DNA from: Bacteroidota bacterium
GTDB taxonomy: Bacteria; Bacteroidota; Bacteroidia; Chitinophagales; Chitinophagaceae
Assembly (NCBI GenBank): GCA_030706685.1
Contig: JAUZOA010000004.1
Span: 1 to 64,000, forward strand
Reading direction: 5' to 3'
Length of the DNA: 64,000 bases
Part shown: in pieces, positions 44,770 through 54,324 of the stretch
Layout: each line of letters starts with the position of its first letter
Position numbering within the stretch: position 1 is the stretch's first letter
Notes under the pieces: generated by a model
The model's database searches: none
Told to the model about the DNA's origin: nothing
Seen by the model: the letters and a program-made list of their open reading frames with translations, nothing else
Program-made: the position numbers and the translations under genes

Positions 44770-47544
44770 ATGATCAAAAGACTTCAGTGCCTCCTCATAG
44801 TAGTAACGAGTGTAGTATCGCTTCATGCACAAGTACAATGGCCGGCTGTAACAAAGACAACCAAACCCTGGACAAGATGGTGGTGGATGGGAAGCGCAGT
44901 GGATGAAAAAGGGTTGACTGCGCAGTTAAATGAAATTTCCAATGCGGGCTTTGGCGGAGTAGAGATCGTACCTATCTATGGCGCCATTGGCTATGAAAAT
45001 AAATACATCAAATACTTATCGCCACAGTGGATGCAAATGCTTGACTATACCACCCGGCAGGCCGGATCATTCAACATGGGCGTTGACATGGCGGTGGGTA
45101 CTGGATGGCCGATTGGAGGCCCGCAGGTTACTGTAGCTGATGCAGCAACAAAGCTAACTGCACAGCGGTATTCGGTGGAACCGGGCAATACGCTCAGGGA
45201 AAAAATTGTATTGAAGGATATAAAGCAGCAAAATTTACCGGGTGTATTTTTAGCAGCAGTAATGGCTTATAATGTAAATGGCAAAGTCATAGATATAACG
45301 GATAAGGTTAGCCGGGATGGCAGCTTAAACTGGACAGCGGATTCAAGCGGCAAGTGGCAACTGCTCGCTGTATTCAACGCGAAGACCCTGCAAGCAGTAA
45401 AGCGGGCAGCTTTGGGTGGCGAAGGATATACATTGGATCATTTTTCCATGGCCATCAATAATTACTTTAAAACTTTCGACACGGCTTTTGGCAATTCGTC
45501 ACATGGCGTACATTCTTTTTTTAACGACAGCTACGAAGTATTTAATGCAGACTGGACGCCGGACTTTTTTACGGAGTTTAAGAAAAGAAGAGGATATGAT
45601 CTGAAACCGTTTCTGAAAGAATTGCTTTCAGAAGAAAAAACAGAAATAGTGGGTAGGGTGAAAAGTGATTACCGGGAAACAATGAGTGATTTGATGCTGG
45701 AAAATTTTACGCAGAATTTTACCAAATGGGCTCATTCAAAACATGCTTTGAATACCAACCAGGCACATGGCTCGCCGGGAAATTTATTGGACTTATATGC
45801 GGCGGTTGATCAGCCTGAATGTGAAACCTTTGGCAGCAGCGCCTTTGCGGTAAAAGGTTTGCGGAGGGACAGCGCTGACATCAGGAATGTAGATCCTGAT
45901 CCTGTCATGCTGAAATTTGCTTCATCGGCCGCGCATGCTACCGGCAAGCCGTTTACTTCCTGCGAAACATTTACCTGGTTGACCGAACATTTTAAAACAT
46001 CCTGGAGCCAGTGCAAACCTGAAGTGGAGCAGGTTTTTTTATCCGGCATCAATCATGTGTTTTATCATGGCACTACCTATTCACCGGCTGATGCTCCTTT
46101 CCCGGGATGGTTGTTTTATGCCTCGGTAAATTTTGTACCCAACAATAGTTTATGGCCGCACTTAAAAGGATTGAATGAATACATCACCCGTTGCCAGAGT
46201 GTATTGCAGGAAGGCCACCCTGATAATGAAATAAAAGCTTACTGGCCCGTATATGATGCCTGGAATACCCCAAACGGGCTGGACCTTCCGTTTAGGATTC
46301 ATGATATAAATGTGTGGCTTCAGCCGACAGCATTTTATAAAAATGTAATTAACCTGCAGCGTAAAGGATTCTCCATTGATTTTGTAAGTGATAAGATGAT
46401 GAAGGATCAATCGGTAATGAATGTTTTGAGAAGCAAAAAGGAAAATTATGATGTTTACCTCATTTCTCAATGCGATCACATGCCGGTAAGTACCCTGCAA
46501 ACTATAATTGATCTTGCCAAACAAGGTGATGCAATAGTCATGGAGGCGCTGCCAAAAGATGTTCCCGGGCTTAGCCACCTGGATGAACAAAGAGCGGAAC
46601 TGAAAAAAATGATTGAATCCCTTTCATTTAAAAAAATCAACGATGACATTAGCGAATGTATAGTTGGAGAAGGCCGGATCATCTTAAGCAGTAATGTACA
46701 AAAAGGTTTGGAATATGCTAACTTGAAAGGGGAAACGATGACTGACCTGGGACTGAAATTTATTCGCCGGCAAGCCGCAGACGGCAAATATTATTATATA
46801 GTAAACCATACCGCCAACGCAATTGACACGACTATAACCATTCAAACTTCCAGTGCATCAGTGGCTATATTAGATCCGCAAACAGGGGTGATTGGTTTGG
46901 CAAAAAGTACTTCCGCCAATAACACGACCGATGTAAAAATACAATTGCAGTCGGGCGAAGCGGTAATTCTTAAGACATTTTATCTTGACGCATTCCGCGA
47001 TAAGAAAGCCATTCCAGCCTGGAAATATCTACATCCAACCAAAGAAGTTATTTCATTGGATAAACAATGGAGTGTACATTTTATCAGCGGCGGCCCCAAA
47101 CTGCCTGCAGATAGAAAAATAAATGGTACTCAAAACTGGACTTTATTTCCCGATACAACCACTCAATCATTTTCAGGCCGTGCGTCCTACAGCACCAAAT
47201 TTATTATTGCGAAGAAAAATGCAGCCGGGTATTTATTGGATTTGGGAAAAGTGAATGAATCCGCAAAAATCATTGTCAATGGAGAGGATGCAGGTATTAT
47301 CTGGTGCCTGCCTTTTACAATGGAAATTGGCAAATACCTGAAACAAGGGGAAAATACAATCACTATCGAAGTGGCCAACTTAATGGCAAACCGGATCAGG
47401 TATATGGACCAGCATAAAATGGAATGGCGCAAATACCATGAAATAAATTTTGTCAATATCAACTACAGGAATTTTGATGCGTCTTCCTGGAAGGTTCAGC
47501 CTTCAGGACTGGAAGGGCCCGTCACCATTACCGCGTTAAAATAA
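44770..47544 (+). CDS. GH106-type alpha-L-rhamnosidase
   Basis: A 924-residue exported protein (signal MIKRLQCLLIVVTSVVSLHAQ). It begins KPWTRWWWMGSAVDEKGLTAQLNEISNAGFGGVEIVPIYG (33-70), the hallmark of GH106, followed by MAVGTGWPIGGPQVT (108-122), where substrate and calcium are bound in the family. The C-terminal part is beta-rich and ends with a jelly-roll segment (YLLDLGKVNESAKIIVNGEDAGIIW, about 819-843). GH106 enzymes remove alpha-L-rhamnose from rhamnogalacturonan oligosaccharides. Catalytic glutamates were not assigned. It lies between GH127 and GH29 with 14-15-bp gaps. Confidence 0.9.
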   Translation: MIKRLQCLLIVVTSVVSLHAQVQWPAVTKTTKPWTRWWWMGSAVDEKGLTAQLNEISNAGFGGVEIVPIYGAIGYENKYIKYLSPQWMQMLDYTTRQAGSFNMGVDMAVGTGWPIGGPQVTVADAATKLTAQRYSVEPGNTLREKIVLKDIKQQNLPGVFLAAVMAYNVNGKVIDITDKVSRDGSLNWTADSSGKWQLLAVFNAKTLQAVKRAALGGEGYTLDHFSMAINNYFKTFDTAFGNSSHGVHSFFNDSYEVFNADWTPDFFTEFKKRRGYDLKPFLKELLSEEKTEIVGRVKSDYRETMSDLMLENFTQNFTKWAHSKHALNTNQAHGSPGNLLDLYAAVDQPECETFGSSAFAVKGLRRDSADIRNVDPDPVMLKFASSAAHATGKPFTSCETFTWLTEHFKTSWSQCKPEVEQVFLSGINHVFYHGTTYSPADAPFPGWLFYASVNFVPNNSLWPHLKGLNEYITRCQSVLQEGHPDNEIKAYWPVYDAWNTPNGLDLPFRIHDINVWLQPTAFYKNVINLQRKGFSIDFVSDKMMKDQSVMNVLRSKKENYDVYLISQCDHMPVSTLQTIIDLAKQGDAIVMEALPKDVPGLSHLDEQRAELKKMIESLSFKKINDDISECIVGEGRIILSSNVQKGLEYANLKGETMTDLGLKFIRRQAADGKYYYIVNHTANAIDTTITIQTSSASVAILDPQTGVIGLAKSTSANNTTDVKIQLQSGEAVILKTFYLDAFRDKKAIPAWKYLHPTKEVISLDKQWSVHFISGGPKLPADRKINGTQNWTLFPDTTTQSFSGRASYSTKFIIAKKNAAGYLLDLGKVNESAKIIVNGEDAGIIWCLPFTMEIGKYLKQGENTITIEVANLMANRIRYMDQHKMEWRKYHEINFVNINYRNFDASSWKVQPSGLEGPVTITALK

Positions 47545-47558
47545 CAAAAGTTTTTTTT

Positions 47559-49214
47559 ATGAAAAGAAGAACGCTCATCAAACAACTGGCTGCATCCGTT
47601 CCCGCCTGGTGGTTGGCACAACACGCGGATCTCGCTTCATTCATGACTGCAGGTACTGGCGAACAGGGGTTTGACGATGGACCTTTTCAACCGACATGGG
47701 ATTCATTACAACAATATAAAACTCCGGATTGGTTCCGCGATGCGAAATTTGGAATGTGGTCCCATTGGGGCCCGCAATGCCAGCCAGAATTTGGCGACTG
47801 GTATGCAAGGGAAATGTATGTAGAAGGTTCTGCGAAATACAAATATCACCTGGAACATTATGGACATCCTTCTGTTTTTGGTTTCAAAGATGTAATTAAT
47901 GAATGGAAAGCGGAGCTATGGAACCCGGAAGAATTACTGGCCTTATATAAGAATACCGGCGCCAAATACTTTATGGCGCTGGCCAATCACCATGACAATT
48001 TTGATTTGTTCGACAGCAAATATCAGCCATGGAACTCTGTGAAAGCGGGCCCTAAAAAAGATCTGATAGGTGGCTGGGCCAAAGCTGCAAGAAACCAGGG
48101 TCTTCATTTCGCGGTCAGCGTGCATGCGGCGCATGCCTGGAGTTGGTATGAAACAGCACAACGTTCTGATAAGGAAGGCAAATTCGCCGGTGTGTCTTAT
48201 GATGGAAAACTTACTAAAAAAGAGGGTCAGGGAAAATGGTGGGAGGGTTTTGACCCGCAGGAGCTCTATGCGCAAAATCATGCGTTGAGTGAACATAGCG
48301 ATGATACTAAAGCTATCAGTAAACAATGGGCCTGGGGTAATGGGGTATCTGTGCCCGATAAAGCCTATTGTGATAAATTCCGGAGCAGGGTCATCCAGCT
48401 TATTGATAAGTATGACCCGGATATGATCTATTTTGATGACACCGCATTGCCTCTATGGCCGGTCAGCAATGTTGGATTAGAGATTGCCGCTCATTATTAT
48501 AACCGGAGTATTAAGACCAAAGGCTCATTGCAGGCTGTTATCAATGGAAAAGTGCTGGATGAGACCCAACGCAAATGTATGGTTTGGGATATCGAGCGGG
48601 GGCAAAGTAATAAGATAGAACCTTTGCCCTGGCAAACCGATACCTGTCTTGGTAACTGGCACTATGATAAGACCATTTTTGAAAACCATAAATACAAGAC
48701 GGCAAAAACGGTTATACAGACATTAGTGGATGTGATCAGTAAAAATGGCAACCTGATGTTGAATGTCCCGGTGAAGGGGGACGGTACGATTGATGACGAC
48801 GAAAGGAAAGTAGTAGAAGAGATCGGGCAGTGGATGAAAGTAAACAGCGAAAGTATTTATGCAACCAGGCCCTGGAAGATACTGGGCGAAGGTCCCGCTT
48901 TGGAAAATGCAGCTCCCATACGTGCGCAAGGCTTTAATGAAGGAAAAGGAAAGCCATTGGGTGCGACAGATATACGATTTGTTACAAAGGGAGATGCTTT
49001 ATATGCTACTATATTAGGATGGCCTGAAACAGGAAAAGCCATTATCAGGAGTTTGTCGAAAGACAATCCCAACTATCCCCGGGAGATCAATAAAGTGGAA
49101 ATGCTGGTAACGAAACAAGCGTTATCGTTTGAGCGGACAAGCGAAGGACTGATAGTGACACTGCCGGCTTCCGCGCCTGCTTTATCGTATGCCAATGTTT
49201 TAAAGATCGTATAG
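47559..49214 (+). CDS. Alpha-L-fucosidase, GH29
   Basis: The 551-residue protein opens with MKRRTLIKQLAASVPAWWLA, a twin-arginine-like signal (RRTLIK) unlike the Sec signals around it. The GH29 barrel shows WFRDAKFGMWSHWGPQC (58-74), ALANHHDNFDLFDSKY (141-155) and the nucleophile region PDMIYFDDTALPLW (287-300, D293 or D294). These enzymes release alpha-L-fucose, found as a minor cap on arabinogalactan and in rhamnogalacturonan II. A C-terminal beta domain (LGATDIRFVTKGDALYATILGWP) completes the usual layout. It lies 14 bp after GH106 and 29 bp before the GH43-like gene. Confidence 0.92.
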   Translation: MKRRTLIKQLAASVPAWWLAQHADLASFMTAGTGEQGFDDGPFQPTWDSLQQYKTPDWFRDAKFGMWSHWGPQCQPEFGDWYAREMYVEGSAKYKYHLEHYGHPSVFGFKDVINEWKAELWNPEELLALYKNTGAKYFMALANHHDNFDLFDSKYQPWNSVKAGPKKDLIGGWAKAARNQGLHFAVSVHAAHAWSWYETAQRSDKEGKFAGVSYDGKLTKKEGQGKWWEGFDPQELYAQNHALSEHSDDTKAISKQWAWGNGVSVPDKAYCDKFRSRVIQLIDKYDPDMIYFDDTALPLWPVSNVGLEIAAHYYNRSIKTKGSLQAVINGKVLDETQRKCMVWDIERGQSNKIEPLPWQTDTCLGNWHYDKTIFENHKYKTAKTVIQTLVDVISKNGNLMLNVPVKGDGTIDDDERKVVEEIGQWMKVNSESIYATRPWKILGEGPALENAAPIRAQGFNEGKGKPLGATDIRFVTKGDALYATILGWPETGKAIIRSLSKDNPNYPREINKVEMLVTKQALSFERTSEGLIVTLPASAPALSYANVLKIV

Positions 49215-49243
49215 TCCATTCATCATAAACCCAGGATCTGTTA

Positions 49244-50233
49244 TTGAAACGAATCATTCTTTTACCATTATTGCTATATGCCGCGGGCTTGTTTGCACAG
49301 GAAGCCGCAGCTAAGCCATTATTTGATGATCCGGTATGTCATGGTGCTGCCGACCCGGTAGTAGTGTGGAACAGCCAGGCAAAATCATGGTGGATGTTTT
49401 ATACCAATCGGAGGGCCACCCTCACGGACAGCACCGGTGTAGCCTGGGTGCATGGTACAAGGATCGGCATTGCAGAATCAAAAGATGGAAGAACCTGGAA
49501 ATACAGGGATACGGCCAATATCAATTATCGCCCCGATAGCGGGTATACATTCTGGGCGCCGGATATTAATGAAAATAAAGGGCTTTATCACATGTATCTT
49601 ACTTATGTGCCGGGCATATTTAATAATTGGAATCATCCCCGCCATATCATTCACCTGACGAGTAAGGACCTCATGAACTGGCAATATGAGTCCACCTTAA
49701 ACCTGGTGAATGATAAAGTGATTGATCCAAGTATATTTCAATTGCCCGATGGGAGCTGGCGTTTATGGTACAACAATGAAAAAGACGGCAAATCTATCTG
49801 GTATGCGGATAGTAAAGACCTGTATCACTGGGAAGATAAAGGCAAAGCCATTGCCGCGAGAGGAGAAGGCCCCAAGACATTCCAATGGCGGGGAAAATAT
49901 TTTATGATCGTGGATGTATGGAAGGGGATGGAAATTTATTCTTCGGATGACCTGCTCCATTGGACAAAGCAGCCCTCCAGAATACTGGAAGAACCCGGTA
50001 AAGGCCTGGACGACCAGGCCATCGGCGGGCATTGTGATGTGGTGGTGAATAACGATAGGGCCTATGTTTTTTATTTCACTCACCCTGGACGCAGGAAAGA
50101 CAAACCTGCTGTAAGAAATTCATTTGAGGATAAACGAAGTGTGATCCAATTAGCAGAGTTGAAATACGCTAACGGTGAAATAACCTGCAACAGGGATGAG
50201 CCGGCAAAGATTCAATTGGTCAACAAAAAATAA
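49244..50233 (+). CDS. GH43-like five-bladed propeller glycosidase, family uncertain
   Basis: The 329-residue product starts at a TTG: no in-frame ATG exists before residue 51, and the TTG opens a good signal (MKRIILLPLLLYAAGLFAQ). The clan-type triad is visible: base in HGAADPVVVWN (D37), modulator in KVIDPSIF (D161) and acid in ARGEGPKTF (E208). The blade segment GYTFWAPDINENKGLYHMYLTYVPG is also typical. It is not a standard arabinanase or xylosidase; the long insertion RRATLTDSTGVAWVHGTRIG after blade one sets it apart. GH43, GH117 or GH32-related families are all conceivable. Its place between GH29 and the BNR_4 gene suggests an arabinogalactan or rhamnogalacturonan side-chain substrate. 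Confidence 0.75.
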   Translation: MKRIILLPLLLYAAGLFAQEAAAKPLFDDPVCHGAADPVVVWNSQAKSWWMFYTNRRATLTDSTGVAWVHGTRIGIAESKDGRTWKYRDTANINYRPDSGYTFWAPDINENKGLYHMYLTYVPGIFNNWNHPRHIIHLTSKDLMNWQYESTLNLVNDKVIDPSIFQLPDGSWRLWYNNEKDGKSIWYADSKDLYHWEDKGKAIAARGEGPKTFQWRGKYFMIVDVWKGMEIYSSDDLLHWTKQPSRILEEPGKGLDDQAIGGHCDVVVNNDRAYVFYFTHPGRRKDKPAVRNSFEDKRSVIQLAELKYANGEITCNRDEPAKIQLVNKK

Positions 50234-50246
50234 AACAAGAAACCGA

Positions 50247-51545
50247 ATGCAGCCATTGATAAAATATTACAGTTACTGTTTTCTTCTTTTGCTGTTTCCG
50301 GGTGAAGCATGGTCGCAACATGTTTCTGTTATCGGAAAAGGATGGGCGGGTACCAGTATCAATACTGTTGTGTTCCGGAAAAATTCAGTGGTTAGTTATA
50401 AAGATCTTCAATATGCTGCCTATTATGATTCATCGGGGCATGTAGTGTTGGCAAAAAGAAAGATAGGTACGGATAAATGGGAGATAAAACAAACCGATTA
50501 CACGGGTAATGTCAAAGACGCGCATAACTGTATCAGCATTATCGTAGATGGGAGCGGTTACCTGCATATAGCCTGGGATCACCACGGAAACAAACTAAGA
50601 TATTGCCAAAGCCTTCAGCCCGGTTCCCTGCAACTGAGTAATGAATTATCCATGACAGGTATTCATGAGTCGAAAGTCACTTACCCTGAGTTTTATAAAT
50701 TAAGTAATGGCGACCTTATTTTTTTATACAGGGATGGAGCATCGGGCAATGGCAACCTGGTCATGAACCATTATTTTCTTTCAACCAAAAAATGGGAACA
50801 GGTGCAGACTAATTTAATAGATGGGGAAGGGAAAAGAAATGCTTACTGGCAGGCATGTACAGATGGTAAAGGAAGCTTTCATATCAGCTGGGTATGGCGG
50901 GAGAGCAGTGATGTGGCCACCAATCATGATGTTTGTTATGCCCGGTCGGATGATGGTGGTAAAACCTGGAAGAGATCGGATGGTTCACTCTACAGTTTGC
51001 CGATTAATGCCGCCAATGCCGAATATATTATGCATATACCGCAAAACAGCGAGTTGATCAACCAAACTTCCATGTGCACGGATGCGGTGGGCGATCCTTA
51101 TATAGCTACGTATTGGAAACCTGCAGGAACCACGATTCCCCAATATCAACTTATTTATTGGGATGGAAAGAAATGGAGCAGCCAGCAGGTATCGGCAAGG
51201 GAAAAGGCTTTTAGCCTGAGCGGCGCGGGCACTAAAAAAATACCTATTGCAAGACCGCAGGTATTGGTGAACGGGCGTAAAGTATATTATCTCTTCAGGG
51301 ATGAAGAAAGAAATAACAAAGTGTCGGTATTTATGAATGATGATATCCTGCAAAGTAAAGTATGGAAGGTAAAGGATTTAACGAATGAAAATGAAGGGCA
51401 ATGGGAACCTTCCTATGATACGGAACTGTGGAAGTCGAAAAAATTACTGCATGTTTTCTTGCAACGTACAGCGCAGGGCGATGGTGAAAGAATAGAAGCG
51501 ATCACAGCACAGCCTGTTAAAATAGTGGAATGGAAGCCCAGGTAG
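50247..51545 (+). CDS. BNR_4 beta-propeller protein, GH145 or PL24/PL25-like
   Basis: A 432-residue exported protein (signal CFLLLLFPGEAWSQ, started at MQPLIKYY). It is a seven-bladed propeller of the BNR_4 type with DAHNCISIIVDGSGYLHIAWDHHG (H94 and the HH pair near 112), LIFLYRDGASGNGNLVMNHYF (158-178) and RSDDGGKTWKRSDG. Known BNR_4 enzymes are ulvan lyases (PL24, PL25) and GH145 alpha-L-rhamnosidases that cut rhamnose from glucuronic acid on arabinogalactan. The neighbours (GH115, GH106, GH29) favour the second or a related uronate-linked activity, but motifs alone do not decide. It starts 13 bp after the preceding gene. Its TAG stop is the first three bases of an inverted-repeat element. 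Confidence 0.78.
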   Translation: MQPLIKYYSYCFLLLLFPGEAWSQHVSVIGKGWAGTSINTVVFRKNSVVSYKDLQYAAYYDSSGHVVLAKRKIGTDKWEIKQTDYTGNVKDAHNCISIIVDGSGYLHIAWDHHGNKLRYCQSLQPGSLQLSNELSMTGIHESKVTYPEFYKLSNGDLIFLYRDGASGNGNLVMNHYFLSTKKWEQVQTNLIDGEGKRNAYWQACTDGKGSFHISWVWRESSDVATNHDVCYARSDDGGKTWKRSDGSLYSLPINAANAEYIMHIPQNSELINQTSMCTDAVGDPYIATYWKPAGTTIPQYQLIYWDGKKWSSQQVSAREKAFSLSGAGTKKIPIARPQVLVNGRKVYYLFRDEERNNKVSVFMNDDILQSKVWKVKDLTNENEGQWEPSYDTELWKSKKLLHVFLQRTAQGDGERIEAITAQPVKIVEWKPR

Positions 51546-51652
51546 TGTACCAGTTTGGTTTCTCGCAGCGCTCGCAGCGGCCGGGCGACGCAGCGAACGC
51601 CGCTCCGTTGGATCGTTGCGTGAAATAAATTTATTTTCAAACCGGTACACTA
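51543..51652. repeat. 110-bp element with 15-bp terminal inverted repeats
   Basis: TAGTGTACCAGTTTG at 51543-51557 and CAAACCGGTACACTA at 51638-51652 match as inverted repeats at 14 of 15 positions. The interior holds CTCGCAGCG-type repeated units (51571-51621). It resembles a miniature palindromic repeat and overlaps the stop codon of the BNR_4 gene. It may also work as a terminator before GH115. Confidence 0.75.
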
Positions 51653-51798
51653 CCGGAACTCTGATTAAAGGGCTAAGAGGGAAAGAGAAAAAGAGATAAA
51701 GCCCGGTTAAAGGGTTCACCCCTTCCGCCGGAGGGGGAACAAAGGGTAATATAAAGTTTAAACGACCGGGGTGGGTCTATAAGTTATCACAACTGAAT

Positions 51799-54318
51799 AT
51801 GTGTAAGAACAAGCATCCATATACATTTTTAAGAATTATAATAGTATGTAGTGGCATCTTCACCTGGATAGGCATGAAAGCCCAAACAGGCAAACTTTTC
51901 ATTTCTGAAAAAGGTACTGATTCGTCTTTTCCACTGGCAACAGCCGCGACAATAGCGAATATGTATTATGATGCTGCTGATGCCGGGGTAGTGAAGATCG
52001 CGGCCGAAGCTTTTTCCAAAGACTTGCAATTGGTCACGGGTAAAGAAATGCCTGTATCCGCCAATGTGAATCCGGGTGGTGACTATATACTACTCACAGG
52101 AACCATTGGTCATTCTTCCCTGATTGACGGGCTTATTCTTACCAATACGATAAATGTATCGGCGATACGCGATAAATGGGAGTCGTTCGGCATTTTTGTT
52201 ATTGATCAGCCTTTTTCCCTTGTAAAAAAAGCTTTGGTAATCGCGGGGAGCGACAGGCGCGGCACGGCTTATGGTATTTTTCACCTGTCAAGATTAATCG
52301 GGGTCTCTCCATTTGTTTGGTGGGCGGACATAGTGCCGGCTAAGCGCCAGGAGATATTTATTTCCGGGTCATACATTTCTTCACCACCATCTGTAAAGTA
52401 CCGGGGAATCTTTATCAATGATGAGGATTGGGGGTTGCAGCCCTGGGCTGCTAAAAACATGGACAAGGATATTAAAGATATCGGGCCCAAAACCTATGCG
52501 AAGGTTTTTGAATTATTGCTCCGGTTAAAAGCCAATTATATCTGGCCGGCGATGCATCCCTGCACCAAAGCGTTTTATTATTATAAGGACAATCCCAAAG
52601 TAGCCGATGACTACGCGATCATTGTCGGGGGCAGCCATTGCGAGCCGATGCTCCGGAATAATGTATTTGAATGGGCTGAGAATTTTGAACACGAATATGG
52701 AAAAAAGCCCGGCGAATGGAGATATGATGTAAATAAGGAGGAGATATACAAGTATTGGGACGACAGGGTAAAAGAAGCGGTGCATTATGAATCGGTTTAT
52801 ACCGTGGGGATGCGTGGCATACATGACGGCAGTATGCCGGGGCCAAAAGACCCGGATGAAAAAAAGAAGTTGCTGGAAAACGTAATCAATGATCAAAGAA
52901 AGATACTTGGTCTTGATCTGAATAAACCGGTGGAGCAAGTGCCGCAGATATTTATTCCTTATAAAGAAGTATTGAGCCTGTACAGGCGGGGATTAAAACT
53001 GGATGATGATATTACGATCATCTGGCCGGATGATAATTACGGGTACATACGGCAATTGCCCGATGAACAGGAAAGAAAAAGAAGCGGTGGTCATGGTATC
53101 TATTATCATTTATCTTACTGGGGCTCACCGCAGGACTATCTCTGGTTGTGTTCTACTTCGCCTTCTCTTATTTCTTATGAGATGACAAAAGCCTATGACT
53201 ATGGAGCCGACCGTTTATGGGTATTTAATGTCGGCGATATAAAACCTGCTGAACTGGAATTGCAGTTTGCCATGGACCTGGCCTGGGATATCCGGGCATG
53301 GACACCCGGTAAAGCTTTTACTTATACTAAGGCATGGGCAAAAGAAATTTTCGGGGAAAAGACGGCCGATGATATTGCCGCTATAAAGAATGAATATTAC
53401 TTGTTGGCACAATCCGGGAAACCGGAACATATTAATTCTCTCGATTTCTCACTACCTGATGCCCGGCAACGGATAGACAGGTATGCCGCGCTTTATACAA
53501 AAGCGTTGTCAACCGGGTCTTCGATTCCACCTGCATTAAAAGATGCTTACTATGAGCTTATCCTGTACCCGGTATTAAGTGCAGGATTGATGAACAGGAA
53601 AGTATTGCTGGCCAGGCAAAGTTTTGGGCTACCGGGGTATGAAAATCAAAAAGGGGCTTATGATCCGGGTAAAGCTATGGTAGCTTTTGATAGTATTCGT
53701 TTAATAACGGATATATATAACAAACAAATAGCAGGCGGCAAATGGGATGGTATCATGAGCTGGCACCCAAGGGACCAGCCCGCATTTAAGAAGCCATTGA
53801 TAAAAGACAGCGTAACTGCTGGTAAGGCTGACTCTCTCAGGAAAATATATTTCAGGACGCCCGTGCCACAGCTCATCATCGAAGCCAGTGCGTGTACGGC
53901 TAAAAAGGAAAATACTGTAACCGGGCTAATAGCTGTTAAAGGATTGGGGATAAACGGGGAGGGCATCACCCGCTTTGCAAAACCAGGCAAGCGGGACAAT
54001 GATAGCGGTGCTATTTATGCGGATTACTTCTTTTCATTATCAGAAGGGGAATATACCGTAATAGTTAAATGTCTTCCTGATTTTGATGTCAATACCTCCA
54101 AAAATTTACGGTACGGAGTGGCTATAAATGATGAAACGCCACAAACAGTCAATGTATATGCGGAGGCGGATAGCAAAGAATGGAAGGAAAACGTATTGCG
54201 GGGATATTCTTCTGGGAAAACGATACACAAGATTCAACAGAATACTCAACACAAACTCAGGCTCTGGTTCAAAGACCCCAACCTGGTCATTAATACAATA
54301 GAATTTTATAAGCAATAA
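51799..54318 (+). CDS. GH115 alpha-glucuronidase
   Basis: An 839-residue exported protein (signal region FLRIIIVCSGIFTWIGMKAQ). The N-terminal domain (DAGVVKIAAEAFSKDLQLVTGKEMPV) is followed by ALVIAGSDRRGTAYGIFHLSRLIGVSPFVWWAD (about 151-183) and the barrel start YRGIFINDEDWGLQPWAAKN (about 200-219), then LKANYIWPAMHP and IIVGGSHCEPMLRNNVFEW, all typical of GH115. The segment PDDNYGYIRQLPDEQE lies in the active-site half. GH115 enzymes remove 4-O-methyl- or plain alpha-glucuronic acid from xylan or, in pectin loci, from arabinogalactan-type chains. GH2 follows after only 6 bp. Confidence 0.93.
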   Translation: MCKNKHPYTFLRIIIVCSGIFTWIGMKAQTGKLFISEKGTDSSFPLATAATIANMYYDAADAGVVKIAAEAFSKDLQLVTGKEMPVSANVNPGGDYILLTGTIGHSSLIDGLILTNTINVSAIRDKWESFGIFVIDQPFSLVKKALVIAGSDRRGTAYGIFHLSRLIGVSPFVWWADIVPAKRQEIFISGSYISSPPSVKYRGIFINDEDWGLQPWAAKNMDKDIKDIGPKTYAKVFELLLRLKANYIWPAMHPCTKAFYYYKDNPKVADDYAIIVGGSHCEPMLRNNVFEWAENFEHEYGKKPGEWRYDVNKEEIYKYWDDRVKEAVHYESVYTVGMRGIHDGSMPGPKDPDEKKKLLENVINDQRKILGLDLNKPVEQVPQIFIPYKEVLSLYRRGLKLDDDITIIWPDDNYGYIRQLPDEQERKRSGGHGIYYHLSYWGSPQDYLWLCSTSPSLISYEMTKAYDYGADRLWVFNVGDIKPAELELQFAMDLAWDIRAWTPGKAFTYTKAWAKEIFGEKTADDIAAIKNEYYLLAQSGKPEHINSLDFSLPDARQRIDRYAALYTKALSTGSSIPPALKDAYYELILYPVLSAGLMNRKVLLARQSFGLPGYENQKGAYDPGKAMVAFDSIRLITDIYNKQIAGGKWDGIMSWHPRDQPAFKKPLIKDSVTAGKADSLRKIYFRTPVPQLIIEASACTAKKENTVTGLIAVKGLGINGEGITRFAKPGKRDNDSGAIYADYFFSLSEGEYTVIVKCLPDFDVNTSKNLRYGVAINDETPQTVNVYAEADSKEWKENVLRGYSSGKTIHKIQQNTQHKLRLWFKDPNLVINTIEFYKQ

Positions 54319-54324
54319 CGATCA

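Noticed and set aside
51543-51652. Insertion sequence
   Set aside because: The element has terminal inverted repeats but no transposase and is only 110 bp, so it is listed as a repeat.
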